Shown: positions 1 to 7,816 of the stretch, piece after piece
Layout: every line of letters starts with the position of its first letter
Numbering within the stretch: the first letter of the stretch is position 1
DNA from: Pseudomonadota bacterium
GTDB lineage: Bacteria; Pseudomonadota; Gammaproteobacteria; Burkholderiales; Casimicrobiaceae
DNA length: 36,249 nt
Direction of reading: 5' to 3'
Assembly (NCBI GenBank): GCA_009786085.1
Contig: WQTW01000006.1
Span: 1 to 36,249 of the forward strand
Translations under genes and position numbers: made by a program
The notes under the pieces: generated by a model
Databases searched by the model: none
Told to the model about the DNA's origin: nothing
The model's input: only the letters and a program-made list of their open reading frames with translations

Positions 1-112
1 GACATCTGACATCTGACATCTGACATCTGACATCTGACATCTGACATCTGACATCTGACATCTGACATCTGACATCTGACATCTGACATCTGACCTCTGA
101 CCTCTGACCTCT
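1..112. repeat. Heptanucleotide tandem array (GACATCT/GACCTCT)
   Basis: Thirteen perfect copies of GACATCT occupy 1-91, followed by three copies of the variant GACCTCT at 92-112. The array may continue left of the window. Related heptad arrays with other third-to-seventh bases recur at 10826-10888, 20106-20154 and 25621-25703, with degenerate copies near 8797, 11083, 29898 and 30127, so this is a dispersed family. Because 7 is not a multiple of 3 and the unit contains no stop in the minus-strand reading, the partial folB frame runs straight through it. Confidence 0.97.
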
Positions 113-464
113 GCCCCCGCACAATCTCGACCCCGATTTCCCTGACCCCCGGCAACAACGCCGGTTTACGCGCCCGCACCCGCACCCAGGGCGCCTGAAA
201 TTCTTGCAGGACGATCTGCGCCACCGCCTCGGCGAAACGCTCCAGCAGCGGATAATCGTGTTTCTCCGCCAACGTCTGCAAACGCTTCACCACCTGCGAG
301 TAATCGAGCGCATCCTCCAGCAGACCGCTTCCAAACGCTTTCCCCGAAACCATGCCGATGTCGAGATCAAGCAGCACCGTCTGCGGCAGCGCTTTCTCCC
401 AGGCATAAACGCCGATCAGGGTTTCGAGCTTGAGATCGCGGATCAGAATATGGTCGTTTTCCAT
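1..464 (-). CDS. folB: Dihydroneopterin aldolase FolB, 3' end beyond the window
   Basis: FolB converts 7,8-dihydroneopterin to 6-hydroxymethyl-dihydropterin plus glycolaldehyde in cytosolic folate synthesis. Reading the minus strand from the ATG at 464 gives a protein starting MENDHILIRDLKLETLIGVY. It has family landmarks: IGVY followed by a basic/acidic stretch, LLDLDI, ALDYSQVV, LLERFAEAVA with the conserved catalytic-region Glu, and the terminal RKPALLPG...VGVEIVRG-type strand. The recognisable enzyme is about 117 residues, the normal family size, and ends near 114. No stop follows: the frame continues into the heptad array (1-112), adding a repetitive tail (QRSEVRGQMSDVRCQ...) until the window edge. 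Divergent plsY lies on the other side of a Correia-like element, the usual folB/plsY neighbourhood in Betaproteobacteria. The identification is secure; where translation stops is unknown. Confidence 0.9.
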   Translation of the reverse strand, partial: MENDHILIRDLKLETLIGVYAWEKALPQTVLLDLDIGMVSGKAFGSGLLEDALDYSQVVKRLQTLAEKHDYPLLERFAEAVAQIVLQEFQAPWVRVRARKPALLPGVREIGVEIVRGQRSEVRGQMSDVRCQMSDVRCQMSDVRCQMSDVRCQM

Positions 465-477
465 GATAAATTCCAAA

Positions 478-584
478 CATAGTGAATCGCATAAATTTTC
501 AGACGAGACGGCGAACCGCAGACAGTACAAATAATACGGCAAGGCGAAGCCAACGAAGTATGAAGGTTTATGCGGTTCACTATA
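478..584. mobile_element. Correia-like repeat enclosed element (MITE-like), 107 bp
   Basis: Terminal inverted repeats CATAGTGAATCGCATAA (478-494) and TTATGCGGTTCACTATA (568-584) differ at only two positions, and the ends read (C/T)ATAGTG...CACTATA. The interior carries CCGCAGACAGTACAAATA-TACGGCAAGGCGA, which I recall as the core of the short form of neisserial Correia elements (termini TATAGTGGATTAA, about 105 bp). The size, terminal TA and core order all match from memory. The right end contains an ATG (570) with GAAGG just upstream, in frame with plsY, so the element may influence plsY expression. No transposase is encoded, as expected for a MITE. Confidence 0.8.
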
Positions 585-626
585 GACTACAATACAAAAC
601 ATTCTAATAGAAACCACCCAATTCCC

Positions 627-1226
627 GTGCTCATCGACCTCGCTTTTATCGCCGCCGCTTACCTCCTCGGTTCCATCTCGTTTGCCGTCGTCGTCAGCCG
701 CGCCATGAACCTGCCCGACCCTCACAGCTACGGTTCCGGCAACCCCGGCTCCACCAACGTGCTGCGCACCGGCAACAAAACCGCCGCCGCCTTCACCCTG
801 CTCGGCGACGCGCTCAAGGGCTTCGTCGCCGTCTGGGCGGCGTTGTATTTTAAGACATCGCTTGGGCTGACCGACTGGACAGTTCCGGCGGTCGCCTTCG
901 CCGTCTTTCTCGGCCACATCCTGCCGGTCTTTCACCGTTTCAAAGGCGGCAAAGGCGTGGCCACCGTCGCCGGCATCGTGTTCGCGCTGTACTGGCCGCT
1001 GGCGCTGGGACTGATCGCCGTCTGGCTGATCTTCGCCGTCGGCTTCAAAATCAGTTCACTCGCCGCCCTCATCGCCGCGCTGTGTCTGCTCGTCGGCATG
1101 TTTTATTTCTTCGGAAATACCCTTATCAGTTGGGTCATGGTCGCCATCGCCCTGCTGCTGATCTGGCGACACAAAGGCAATATCGAACGGCTGCTGAAAG
1201 GTAAAGAAGGAAAAATTCGGCCGTAA
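627..1226 (+). CDS. plsY: Glycerol-3-phosphate acyltransferase PlsY
   Basis: This integral inner-membrane enzyme transfers the acyl group of acyl-phosphate to glycerol-3-phosphate, the first step of phospholipid synthesis. It has about 199 residues, the normal length, and several hydrophobic spans. All three PlsY signature regions are visible: LLGSISFA near the N-terminus with YGSGNPGSTNVLR soon after; GDALKG; and the glycine-rich HRFKGGKGVAT loop. It ends in RHKGNIERLLKGKEGKI, typical of the family. I chose the GTG at 627 because homologues begin a few residues before the first hydrophobic segment. An in-frame ATG at 570, inside the Correia-like element and preceded by GAAGG, would add 19 poorly conserved residues. 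It is divergent from folB. Confidence 0.93.
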   Translation: MLIDLAFIAAAYLLGSISFAVVVSRAMNLPDPHSYGSGNPGSTNVLRTGNKTAAAFTLLGDALKGFVAVWAALYFKTSLGLTDWTVPAVAFAVFLGHILPVFHRFKGGKGVATVAGIVFALYWPLALGLIAVWLIFAVGFKISSLAALIAALCLLVGMFYFFGNTLISWVMVAIALLLIWRHKGNIERLLKGKEGKIRP

Positions 1227-1236
1227 CGACTTTTTT

Positions 1237-1423
1237 AACCGCAAAGAACGCATAGAGCGCAAAGAAAAAATCGTCATTCTGCGCGAAGTCGCAGGATCGG
1301 GAACGCATACGGGCGGCAGGTTGCCGCCCCTACACTACGATGCACCTTTCTACGGTTCTTCTCCGCGTTCTCCGCGCCTCCGCGTGAGAATTTTTCTTTG
1401 CGCTCTATGCGTTCTTTGCGGTT
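1237..1423. repeat. Long inverted repeat of 'aaagaacgcaaag' boxes with inner GC hairpin
   Basis: A perfect 33-bp inverted repeat has arms 1237-1269 and 1391-1423. Between the arms is an 8-bp perfect hairpin GGGCGGCA-GGT-TGCCGCCC (1311-1329). The arm motif (CGCAAAGAACGC...AAAGAAAAA) recurs at about 29676, 29937 and 32120, so it is a dispersed family. It fills the gap between convergent plsY and the small membrane-protein gene and could act as a bidirectional transcript end. Nothing coding is seen between 1227 and 1467. Confidence 0.85.
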
Positions 1424-1467
1424 GTTGTTTTTTCTGGGACTCGCCTCGCTCATTGCCAGCCTACGCT

Positions 1468-2001
1468 CTACAGTCTATCGCCCACAAACCGCTTGAGTGC
1501 TTCTTCTATCGACAAAGAGTGCCCGTCGCCAACATAGAACGGCGCTTTTAGGAGGCTTATCGGTAAAATATACCGCTTCCCGGAATGAAGCATAAAAACG
1601 AGCCGATGTTGCCAATCTCCTATTTTCGAAACAGTTACCTGCGAAATTTCGCCCCACGCACAATAGCGTGGCATTTGGTTGAACCAGAACCCTTTGCAAG
1701 CCATCCCTTTTTTATCGAAGGTCATGGAAAGCCTCGGAAAATAAAACAGAAAAGGTGCCTGCAGCAAACAAATCAATAGAAAAATGAGGAGAAGCAAGCG
1801 TAGTGCTTCATTGTTGTGAAAAAGAAGAAAAAAAAGCGCCACGGTGTTCAGGAAAAACAGAACGAGCAATACTATATAAAAAACAATTGCTTTTCTGAAT
1901 CTTTTCCCGAACCCAGAACGGTTAAAAACAAAGCGATATTCAGAAGGCTCGTTCTGATCGCTGTCACTAAATACTGCCCTCGCTTCTTGCAGGTTTTCCA
2001 T
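1468..2001 (-). CDS. Hypothetical membrane protein with PH-like C-terminal region
   Basis: I do not recognise this 177-residue protein by name. It has a charged N-terminal third, two closely spaced hydrophobic segments (about residues 40-60 and 68-88, ending in PFLFYFP), and a C-terminal part with alternating beta-strand character (LSMTFDKKGMACKG, YCAWGEISQVTVSK, HRLVFMLHSGKRYILPIS). That layout resembles small bacterial PH-like membrane proteins, but this is inference from pattern only. The ATG at 2001 is preceded by GCGAGG and GAGGAG; an upstream in-frame start would add 14 residues. Base composition is clearly AT-richer than the flanking genes, with poly-A runs, which suggests foreign origin. 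It lies just downstream of dnaJ on the same strand, 77 bp away. Confidence 0.7.
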   Translation of the reverse strand: MENLQEARAVFSDSDQNEPSEYRFVFNRSGFGKRFRKAIVFYIVLLVLFFLNTVALFFLLFHNNEALRLLLLIFLLICLLQAPFLFYFPRLSMTFDKKGMACKGFWFNQMPRYCAWGEISQVTVSKIGDWQHRLVFMLHSGKRYILPISLLKAPFYVGDGHSLSIEEALKRFVGDRL

Positions 2002-2078
2002 GGCTCCTCGCTTGCGAAAAAAAGGATTCACTATTCGATACAAAGCACCCCGAAATCAACCAATATCATAAAGAAATT

Positions 2079-3227
2079 TTATGCCGAAAAAAAGTCTTTC
2101 ATCTTTTCCATCCAGCCTTTGGCGCGCGGGCTGTGTCTGCCGGGGTCTTCTTGTGAGATGGATTCAAATTCGCGCAGCAGTTCTTTTTGGCGCGCGGTCA
2201 ATTTCTGCGGCGTCTCGACGATCACATGGCAGAAGAGATCGCCGGTACGTTGTCCGCGCACCGGGCGGATGCCTTTTTCTTTCAGGCGGAAAACCTGCCC
2301 CGTCTGCGTTTCCGCCGGAACTTTGATTTTGGCGTGGCCGTCGAGTGTCGGAATTTCGATTTCGCCGCCGAGCGCCGCCGCCGCAAAGCTGATCGGCATT
2401 TCGCAATGCAGGTCAGCGCCTTCGCGTTGAAATACCGGGTGTGGTTTCAGGTAAATCACCACGTACAAATCGCCCGGCGGGCCGCCGTTGATTCCCGCTT
2501 CGCCTTCACCGGACAGACGAATCCGGTCGTCCCGATCAACCCCTGCCGGAATTTTGACCGACAGCGTTTTCTGTTTCTTGACGCGCCCTGCCCCGTGACA
2601 GTCGCCGCACGGGTCTGTCACGATCTTGCCGCGACCGTGGCACTGCGGACAGGTTTGTTGTACCGAAAAGAAGCCCTGTGAAATACGAACTTCACCGCGA
2701 CCGTGGCAGGAAGGACAGGTTTGCGGTTCGGTTCCCGGCTTGGCGCCGCTGCCGTGACAGTTTTCGCAGGTTTCCTGTGTCGGCACCCGAATTTTCAATT
2801 CGGCGCCGCGCGCCGCATCTTCGAGCGACAGCTCCAGGTTGTAACGCAGATCGGCGCCGCGATACACGGCATTCGCTCGACCGCCGCGCCCTTGTCCGAA
2901 GGCTTCGCTGAAGATGTCGCCGAAAGCGTCAGCGAAGTTGCCGAAGCCGCCGAAGCCCGCCGCGCCCGCGCCGCCGAAACCACCCATGCTCGGGTCCACG
3001 CCCGCATGGCCGAATTGATCGTAAGCGGCGCGTTTGTTGGCGTCGCTCAGTATTTCATACGCTTCTTTGGCTTCTTTGAATTTTTCTTCCGCATCTTTGT
3101 CGCCGGTGTTTCTGTCCGGATGGTGTTTCATCGCCAGCTTGCGGTACGCTTTTTTGATGTCCGCCTCGGAGGCGTCGCGGCCTAATCCCAATACTGTGTA
3201 GTAATCGCGTTTGTTCGATGTGGCCAT
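2079..3227 (-). CDS. dnaJ: Chaperone protein DnaJ
   Basis: DnaJ is the Hsp40 co-chaperone that delivers unfolded clients to DnaK and stimulates its ATPase in the cytosol. The 382-residue protein has full type I architecture. The J domain (about 5-70) carries HPD at 36-38. A Gly/Phe-rich linker with [17 protein letters not shown] follows. The zinc domain holds four CxxCxGxG repeats ([32 protein letters not shown]), and the C-terminal client-binding domains come last. I chose the ATG at 3227 because AAGG lies 8 bases upstream; a GTG at 3236 would overlap that ribosome site. It is the third gene of grpE-dnaK-dnaJ, separated from dnaK by about 320 bp of palindromic repeats, which may reduce dnaJ expression relative to dnaK. 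Confidence 0.97.
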   Translation of the reverse strand: MATSNKRDYYTVLGLGRDASEADIKKAYRKLAMKHHPDRNTGDKDAEEKFKEAKEAYEILSDANKRAAYDQFGHAGVDPSMGGFGGAGAAGFGGFGNFADAFGDIFSEAFGQGRGGRANAVYRGADLRYNLELSLEDAARGAELKIRVPTQETCENCHGSGAKPGTEPQTCPSCHGRGEVRISQGFFSVQQTCPQCHGRGKIVTDPCGDCHGAGRVKKQKTLSVKIPAGVDRDDRIRLSGEGEAGINGGPPGDLYVVIYLKPHPVFQREGADLHCEMPISFAAAALGGEIEIPTLDGHAKIKVPAETQTGQVFRLKEKGIRPVRGQRTGDLFCHVIVETPQKLTARQKELLREFESISQEDPGRHSPRAKGWMEKMKDFFSA

Positions 3228-3329
3228 GGGTGACACCTTCTTTTCTGCTTCGTTTTCGACGCTCTTGGAGCGGTTTTTTGTTTAGAACCTATCCTGCAAA
3301 TCAACGATACGCCAGCGCCCTCTCGTACG

Positions 3330-3540
3330 CGTGGGGACGTTGAGAACCCCATCCCCACCCCAACCCTCCCCTTGAAGGGGAGGGAGACCCGGATGGCGCT
3401 TCGCTTATCCGGGCTACGCTTGCTCGCACGTTTTTAACCCTCTCCCCTCGCGGGAGAGGGTGCCCCGAAGGGGCGGGTGAGGGGGAAGCCGTTTTACCCC
3501 TCTCCCCTTGCCTCTCTCCCACAAGGGGAGAGGGGGGGAC
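3330..3540. repeat. Cluster of palindromic REP-like units between dnaK and dnaJ
   Basis: The 318-bp dnaK-dnaJ gap (3228-3545) contains no gene. It holds at least three palindrome families in tandem: CCCTCCCCTTGAAGGGGAGGG (near 3364-3384); CCCGGATGGCGCTTCGCTTATCCGGG (about 3389-3414), resembling widespread REP/PU units; and a composite of three GC-rich hairpins at 3437-3538. The composite is almost identical to 21210-21314 and to the start of the unit at 36155. Transcription of the heat-shock operon must cross this structured RNA, so it could stabilise or attenuate the message. Confidence 0.9.
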
Positions 3541-3545
3541 ACCCG

Positions 3546-5510
3546 TTACTCTTTTTTGTCTTTCACTTCGGTGTATTCGGCGTCCACCACTTTGGCGTCG
3601 TCGCCGGGTTTGCCGCTGCAACCGCTGTTGCCATTCGTAGCGCCCTGTGCGCACCCGCCTGCTTGCGCCGCTGCGGCTTCCGCTTGCGCAGCGGCATAGA
3701 TCGCTTCGCCGAGTTTTTGCGATGTCGTTGCCAATGTTTCGCTCTTGGACGCCATCGCTTCTTTGGTCGCTTCTTTGTCTTTCAGCGTTTCTTCGGCGTC
3801 TTTCAACGCTTCTTCAATCTTCGCCTTGTCGTCGGCGCCGATTTTGTCGCCATACTCACTCAACGATTTCTTGACGCTGTGCACCAGACCGTCCAGTTCG
3901 TTGCGCGCCTGCACTTTTTCCATCAGCTTCTTGTCTTCGTCGGCGTGCGCTTCGGCGTCTTTGACCATCCGATCGACCTCATCATCGGACAAGCCCGAAT
4001 TGGCTTTGATCGTGATCTTGTTTTCCTTGCCGGTGGCCTTGTCTTTGGCCGACACGTGCAGGATGCCGTTCGCGTCGATGTCGAAGGTCACTTCGATCTG
4101 CGGCACACCGCGCGGCGCCGACGGGATACCTTCGAGGTTGAACTGCCCCAGGCTCTTGTTGCCGCTCGCCACATCGCGCTCGCCCTGCAACACATGCACG
4201 GTCACCGCGCTCTGGTTGTCGTCGGCGGTCGAAAAGACTTGCGATGCTTTGGTCGGGATCGTCGTGTTTTTCTGGATCAGCTTGGTCATCACGCCGCCCA
4301 GCGTTTCGATGCCGAGCGACAACGGTGTGACGTCGAGCAACAGCACGTCGCGCCGCTCACCGGCCAGCACCGATCCCTGAATCGCTGCGCCCACGGCGAC
4401 CGCTTCGTCGGGGTTCACGTCTTTGCGCGGCTCTTTGCCGAAAAATTCTTTGACTTTCTCCTGCACTTTCGGCATCCGCGTCATGCCGCCGACCAGAATC
4501 ACATCGCCGATGTCGGCGATTTTGACGCCCGCGTCTTTGACCGCGGTGCGGCACGGCGCAATGGTGCGCTCGATCAAGTCTTCAACCAGCGCCTCGAATT
4601 TTGCGCGGGTGATTTTCATCGACAAGTGCTTCGGCCCCGACGCATCCGCCGTGATGTACGGCAGGTTGATTTCGGTTTGCTGCGAACTCGACAATTCGAT
4701 CTTCGCCTTTTCCGCTGTCTCTTTCAGACGCTGCAAGGCCAGCACGTCGTTCTTGAGATCGACGCCCTGATCTTTTTTGAATTCGGTGACGATGTAGTCG
4801 ATCAAACGCTGGTCGAAATCTTCGCCGCCGAGGAAAGTGTCGCCGTTGGTGGACAACACTTCAAACTGATGTTCGCCGTCAAGCTCGGCGATTTCGATGA
4901 TCGAAATGTCGAAGGTGCCGCCGCCGAGGTCATAGACCGCGATTTTGCGGTCGCCCTCTTTTTTGTCGAGACCGAAGGCCAGCGCCGCCGCCGTCGGCTC
5001 GTTGATGATCCGCCTGACTTCAAGACCGGCGATTTTGCCGGAATCCTTGGTCGCCTGACGCTGGCTGTCGTTGAAGTACGCCGGAACTGTAATCACCGCT
5101 TCGGTGACTTCTTCGCCAAGATAATCTTCCGCCGTTTTTTTCATTTTGCGCAGGACTTCCGCCGAAATCTGCGGCGGCGCCATCTTCTTGCCGCGCACTT
5201 CGATCCAGGCGTCGCCGTTGTCGTTCTTGACGATCGAGAACGGCATCAAGTCGATGTCTTTCTGCACTTCCTTTTCTTCAAAGCGACGACCGATCAAACG
5301 CTTCACCGCAAACAGCGTGTTGCGCGGATTGGTCACCGCCTGCCGCTTGGCCGGTGCGCCACAGAGGATTTCGCCGTCCTCCATGTACGCCACCACCGAC
5401 GGCGTTGTCCGCGCGCCTTCCGAGTTCTCGATGACTTTAGGCTGGCCGCCTTCGATGATCGCGACGCAACTGTTGGTCGTGCCCAGGTCAATACCGATGA
5501 TCTTGCCCAT
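3546..5510 (-). CDS. dnaK: Molecular chaperone DnaK (Hsp70)
   Basis: DnaK is the ATP-driven Hsp70 that binds exposed hydrophobic peptides, cycling with DnaJ and GrpE. At 654 residues it is full length. The nucleotide-binding domain starts [17 protein letters not shown] (phosphate loop 1), includes [17 protein letters not shown], the [15 protein letters not shown] phosphate-2 motif and [11 protein letters not shown]. The linker [14 protein letters not shown] leads to the substrate-binding beta-domain and helical lid, and the tail ends [11 protein letters not shown]. The disordered tail contains several cysteines (AGGCAQG and NSGCSG), which is unusual. GGAGAG sits about 7 bases before the ATG at 5510. 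It lies 89 bp downstream of grpE, in the same transcription unit. Confidence 0.98.
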   Translation of the reverse strand: MGKIIGIDLGTTNSCVAIIEGGQPKVIENSEGARTTPSVVAYMEDGEILCGAPAKRQAVTNPRNTLFAVKRLIGRRFEEKEVQKDIDLMPFSIVKNDNGDAWIEVRGKKMAPPQISAEVLRKMKKTAEDYLGEEVTEAVITVPAYFNDSQRQATKDSGKIAGLEVRRIINEPTAAALAFGLDKKEGDRKIAVYDLGGGTFDISIIEIAELDGEHQFEVLSTNGDTFLGGEDFDQRLIDYIVTEFKKDQGVDLKNDVLALQRLKETAEKAKIELSSSQQTEINLPYITADASGPKHLSMKITRAKFEALVEDLIERTIAPCRTAVKDAGVKIADIGDVILVGGMTRMPKVQEKVKEFFGKEPRKDVNPDEAVAVGAAIQGSVLAGERRDVLLLDVTPLSLGIETLGGVMTKLIQKNTTIPTKASQVFSTADDNQSAVTVHVLQGERDVASGNKSLGQFNLEGIPSAPRGVPQIEVTFDIDANGILHVSAKDKATGKENKITIKANSGLSDDEVDRMVKDAEAHADEDKKLMEKVQARNELDGLVHSVKKSLSEYGDKIGADDKAKIEEALKDAEETLKDKEATKEAMASKSETLATTSQKLGEAIYAAAQAEAAAAQAGGCAQGATNGNSGCSGKPGDDAKVVDAEYTEVKDKKE

Positions 5511-5599
5511 AGTGTTTTCTCTCCGTAGGGATTTGCTGAAAATTCTGATGCCCGTTAAATGGGGGCGGTTTGCGCCAACGCAAGCCCCGCCGGGCTTCT

Positions 5600-6148
5600 T
5601 TACGCTGTTTTTTCTTTGGCCACGATCACCATCGCTGGCCTTAGCACGCGATCATGGATCAGATAACCTCGCTGGAATACCTGCACCACGGTATTGGCGG
5701 GCGCGTCGGATTCGATCATCTGCATGGCCTGATGCCGGTGTGGATCGAACGGCTGCCCCCGTGGGTCAATCGCCTGAATGTGCGCTTTCTCGAAAGCGGT
5801 GTTTAGCTGCTTCAAAGTCAGCATTACGCCGTCGCGCATTTGTTGGGACGTCGCGTTTTCTGTGATCAGCGCCAGTTCCAGCGCGTCCTTGACCGCCAGA
5901 AGGTCGGCGGCAAAACGTTCGATGCCGAATTTCCCCGCCTTGGCGATTTCCTCGCGCGCCTGCCGACGCGCGTTCTCCGTTTCGGCGCGCGCCCGCAGGA
6001 ACGCGTCGCGCAACTCCTGCGCTTCCGCTTCGGCCTTTTGCAACAGCGCGACCAAATCGGCCGACGGCGATTCAGCCTCCGGCGCGGCGTCGGGTGGAAC
6101 GGTCAGATCCGCCGACATGAATTCTGCTTGTTCGGGATTGTGTGGCAT
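5600..6148 (-). CDS. grpE: Nucleotide exchange factor GrpE
   Basis: GrpE is the homodimeric thermosensing exchange factor that releases ADP from DnaK. The 182-residue product has an acidic, poorly conserved N-terminus, a long helical stretch ([20 protein letters not shown]) and the conserved [11 protein letters not shown]...[12 protein letters not shown] segment. The C-terminal beta-domain carries [17 protein letters not shown] and [21 protein letters not shown], the GrpE signature. The ATG at 6148 follows a purine-rich GGAAGAAAG. It is the first gene of grpE-dnaK-dnaJ; a sigma32-like promoter lies immediately upstream (6180-6207). Confidence 0.97.
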   Translation of the reverse strand: MPHNPEQAEFMSADLTVPPDAAPEAESPSADLVALLQKAEAEAQELRDAFLRARAETENARRQAREEIAKAGKFGIERFAADLLAVKDALELALITENATSQQMRDGVMLTLKQLNTAFEKAHIQAIDPRGQPFDPHRHQAMQMIESDAPANTVVQVFQRGYLIHDRVLRPAMVIVAKEKTA

Positions 6149-6179
6149 TGCTTTCTTCCGTCATCAAATACAGCTTTGA

Positions 6180-6207
6180 AGATGGAGGCGATTGCGGCGT
6201 TTTCAAG
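6180..6207 (-). promoter_or_regulatory. Sigma32-type heat-shock promoter of grpE-dnaK-dnaJ
   Basis: On the minus strand, CTTGAAA (6201-6207) is followed after 13 bp by CTCCATCT (6180-6187). The known sigma32 consensus is CTTGAA then CCCCATNT with a 13-15 bp spacer, so only one base of the -10 deviates. It lies 32 bp before the grpE ATG and after the dctA stop, exactly where a heat-shock operon promoter is expected. Confidence 0.8.
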
Positions 6208-6223
6208 GGTTCGTCAGCGAAAT

Positions 6224-7621
6224 TTACGACGCGCGCGTTTCCTCGGTCACCGCCGCCGCTTCAGCCGTTGCCGGAAGCACCGCCGGTGCCGCATTGGCCG
6301 TTTCTTCGTGTTCGCCGTGAATGCCGTTGCTGCCGCTCGGGTTATCGAGAACGCGCTTCATTTTCTCGACATCCAGCGCATTTTCCCACTTCGATATCAC
6401 GACAGTCGCCACCGTATTGCCGATCAGATTGGTCAGCGCCCGCGCTTCCGACATGATGCGGTCGATCCCCAGAATCAGCGCCAGCCCGGCCACCGGAATT
6501 TCCGCGCCGGGCACCGACGCCAACGTTGCCGCCAGCGTCACGAAACCGGAGCCGGTCACCCCGGCCGCCCCTTTGGACGTCAGCAGCAAGACCGCCAGAA
6601 CCATCAATTCCTGTCCCAGCGTCAACGGAATGTCGCACGCCTGAGCGATGAAAATCGCCGCCATCGTCAGATAAATCGCGGTTCCGTCGAGGTTGAACGA
6701 ATAGCCGGTCGGCACCACCAGACCGACCACCGATTGCTGGCAACCGAGCCTTTCGAGCTTCTTCATCAACTGAGGAAGCACCGATTCGGACGACGAGGTG
6801 CCGAGCACGATCAGCAATTCTTCCTTGACGTATTTAATCAACTTCCAGAGGCTGACCCCAACGAAGCGGCAAAGGCCGCCAAGCACCACGAAAATAAAAA
6901 GCAAACAGGTCAAATAAAAGCACAGAATCAACTCACCCAGCGAAAGCAGACTGGAAATCCCCTGCGACCCCACCATGAACGCCATCGCTCCAAAAGCCCC
7001 GATCGGCGCGAGCCGCATGATGAAGCCGATGATGGTGAACATCACTTCCGCCAGGCTTTTGATGCCCTTGACAATCCCTTGCGTCCGTTCGCCTCCCGCC
7101 GTCAACGCGAACGCAAACAGAAGCGAAAACATGAGCACTTGCAAAATGCTGCCTTCGACAAAAGCGCCGACCACGCTGTTCGGAATAATCCCCAGCAGGA
7201 AATCGACGAAGGTCCGATTTTTTCCGGTTTGGGCGTATCGGGAAACCGCTTCCGCATCGAGCGTCGCCGGATCAATGTTCATTCCCGTTCCGGGTTGCAC
7301 CGTGTTGACAACGACCAGGCCGATGACGAGCGCCAATGTCGTAAACACCTGAAAATAAATCAGCGCCTTGCCGCCGACCCGCCCGACTTTTTTCAGGCTT
7401 TCCATCCCGGCGATCCCGGAAACCACCGTACAGAAGATGATCGGCGCAATGATCATCTTGATGAGCTTGATGAACCCGTCGCCAAACGGCTTCATCTTCA
7501 CACCGAGATCCGGCATGAAATGTCCTAACAGAATACCCAGAATAATGGCGACGACAACCTGAAAATACAGAACTTTGTACAACGGCTTTTTGCGTGGTTT
7601 TATTATTTCTTCTTGGCTCAC
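6224..7621 (-). CDS. dctA: C4-dicarboxylate:cation symporter DctA
   Basis: This is an inner-membrane symporter of the DAACS family importing succinate, fumarate and malate with protons or sodium. The 465-residue protein contains about eight hydrophobic segments and the family hallmarks: the serine-rich re-entrant loop [38 protein letters not shown] and [16 protein letters not shown]. The Ala/Glu-rich C-terminal tail (about 45 residues) is longer than usual. I chose the GTG at 7621 (VSQEEI) because GAGGT precedes it by 7 bases; an upstream GTG at 7669 would place 16 residues inside a hairpin leader. It is on the same strand as grpE but separated from it by the heat-shock promoter. DctA rather than GltP is inferred from the SSSESVLP and [13 protein letters not shown] motifs. 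Confidence 0.92.
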   Translation of the reverse strand: MSQEEIIKPRKKPLYKVLYFQVVVAIILGILLGHFMPDLGVKMKPFGDGFIKLIKMIIAPIIFCTVVSGIAGMESLKKVGRVGGKALIYFQVFTTLALVIGLVVVNTVQPGTGMNIDPATLDAEAVSRYAQTGKNRTFVDFLLGIIPNSVVGAFVEGSILQVLMFSLLFAFALTAGGERTQGIVKGIKSLAEVMFTIIGFIMRLAPIGAFGAMAFMVGSQGISSLLSLGELILCFYLTCLLFIFVVLGGLCRFVGVSLWKLIKYVKEELLIVLGTSSSESVLPQLMKKLERLGCQQSVVGLVVPTGYSFNLDGTAIYLTMAAIFIAQACDIPLTLGQELMVLAVLLLTSKGAAGVTGSGFVTLAATLASVPGAEIPVAGLALILGIDRIMSEARALTNLIGNTVATVVISKWENALDVEKMKRVLDNPSGSNGIHGEHEETANAAPAVLPATAEAAAVTEETRAS

Positions 7622-7640
7622 TTGCTGTACCTCAATACGG

Positions 7641-7680
7641 AAAAACCGTAAACGCTGATTTCTGAACACGGCGGTTTACG
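7641..7680 (-). terminator. Terminator-like hairpin in the dctA leader
   Basis: On the minus strand CGTAAACCGC (7671-7680) pairs with GCGTTTACG (7647-7655) with one bulged C, followed by GTTTTT (7641-7646). It lies 137 bp downstream of the phosphatase gene and about 20 bp before the dctA start. It could terminate the upstream transcript or attenuate dctA. Confidence 0.4.
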
Positions 7681-7816
7681 CTTCGCTTTTCCGCCTTACG
7701 ATTCGGGAGCGCAGGCGAATTGCCCCGAATTGACCACACCTTGCCCGCTCATTGCCCACACGCATTGCCCAACTTCCCCCGCCCGCAAAAAACGCGTTAT
7801 GATACCCGGTTTTGAT

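Noticed and set aside
1-112. CRISPR array
   Set aside because: The unit is 7 bp with no spacers; it is a simple tandem repeat.
478-500. Neisserial DNA uptake sequence
   Set aside because: TTTTCAGACGAG resembles part of the 10-mer GCCGTCTGAA on the other strand but lacks the full match; I noticed no intact copy elsewhere in the window.
3389-3414. Evidence for enterobacterial origin from a REP/PU-like palindrome
   Set aside because: Similar CCGGAT...ATCCGG palindromes are widespread; gene order and neighbours point to Betaproteobacteria.
3477-5528. 683-codon open frame on the plus strand opposite dnaK
   Set aside because: It is antisense to a perfectly conserved DnaK, rich in His/Phe/Arg as expected from complementary codon bias, and shows no recognisable domain.
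5840-7528. 562-codon plus-strand open frame over grpE and dctA
   Set aside because: It crosses two genes on the opposite strand and has an Arg/His/Gln-rich composition without any family motif.
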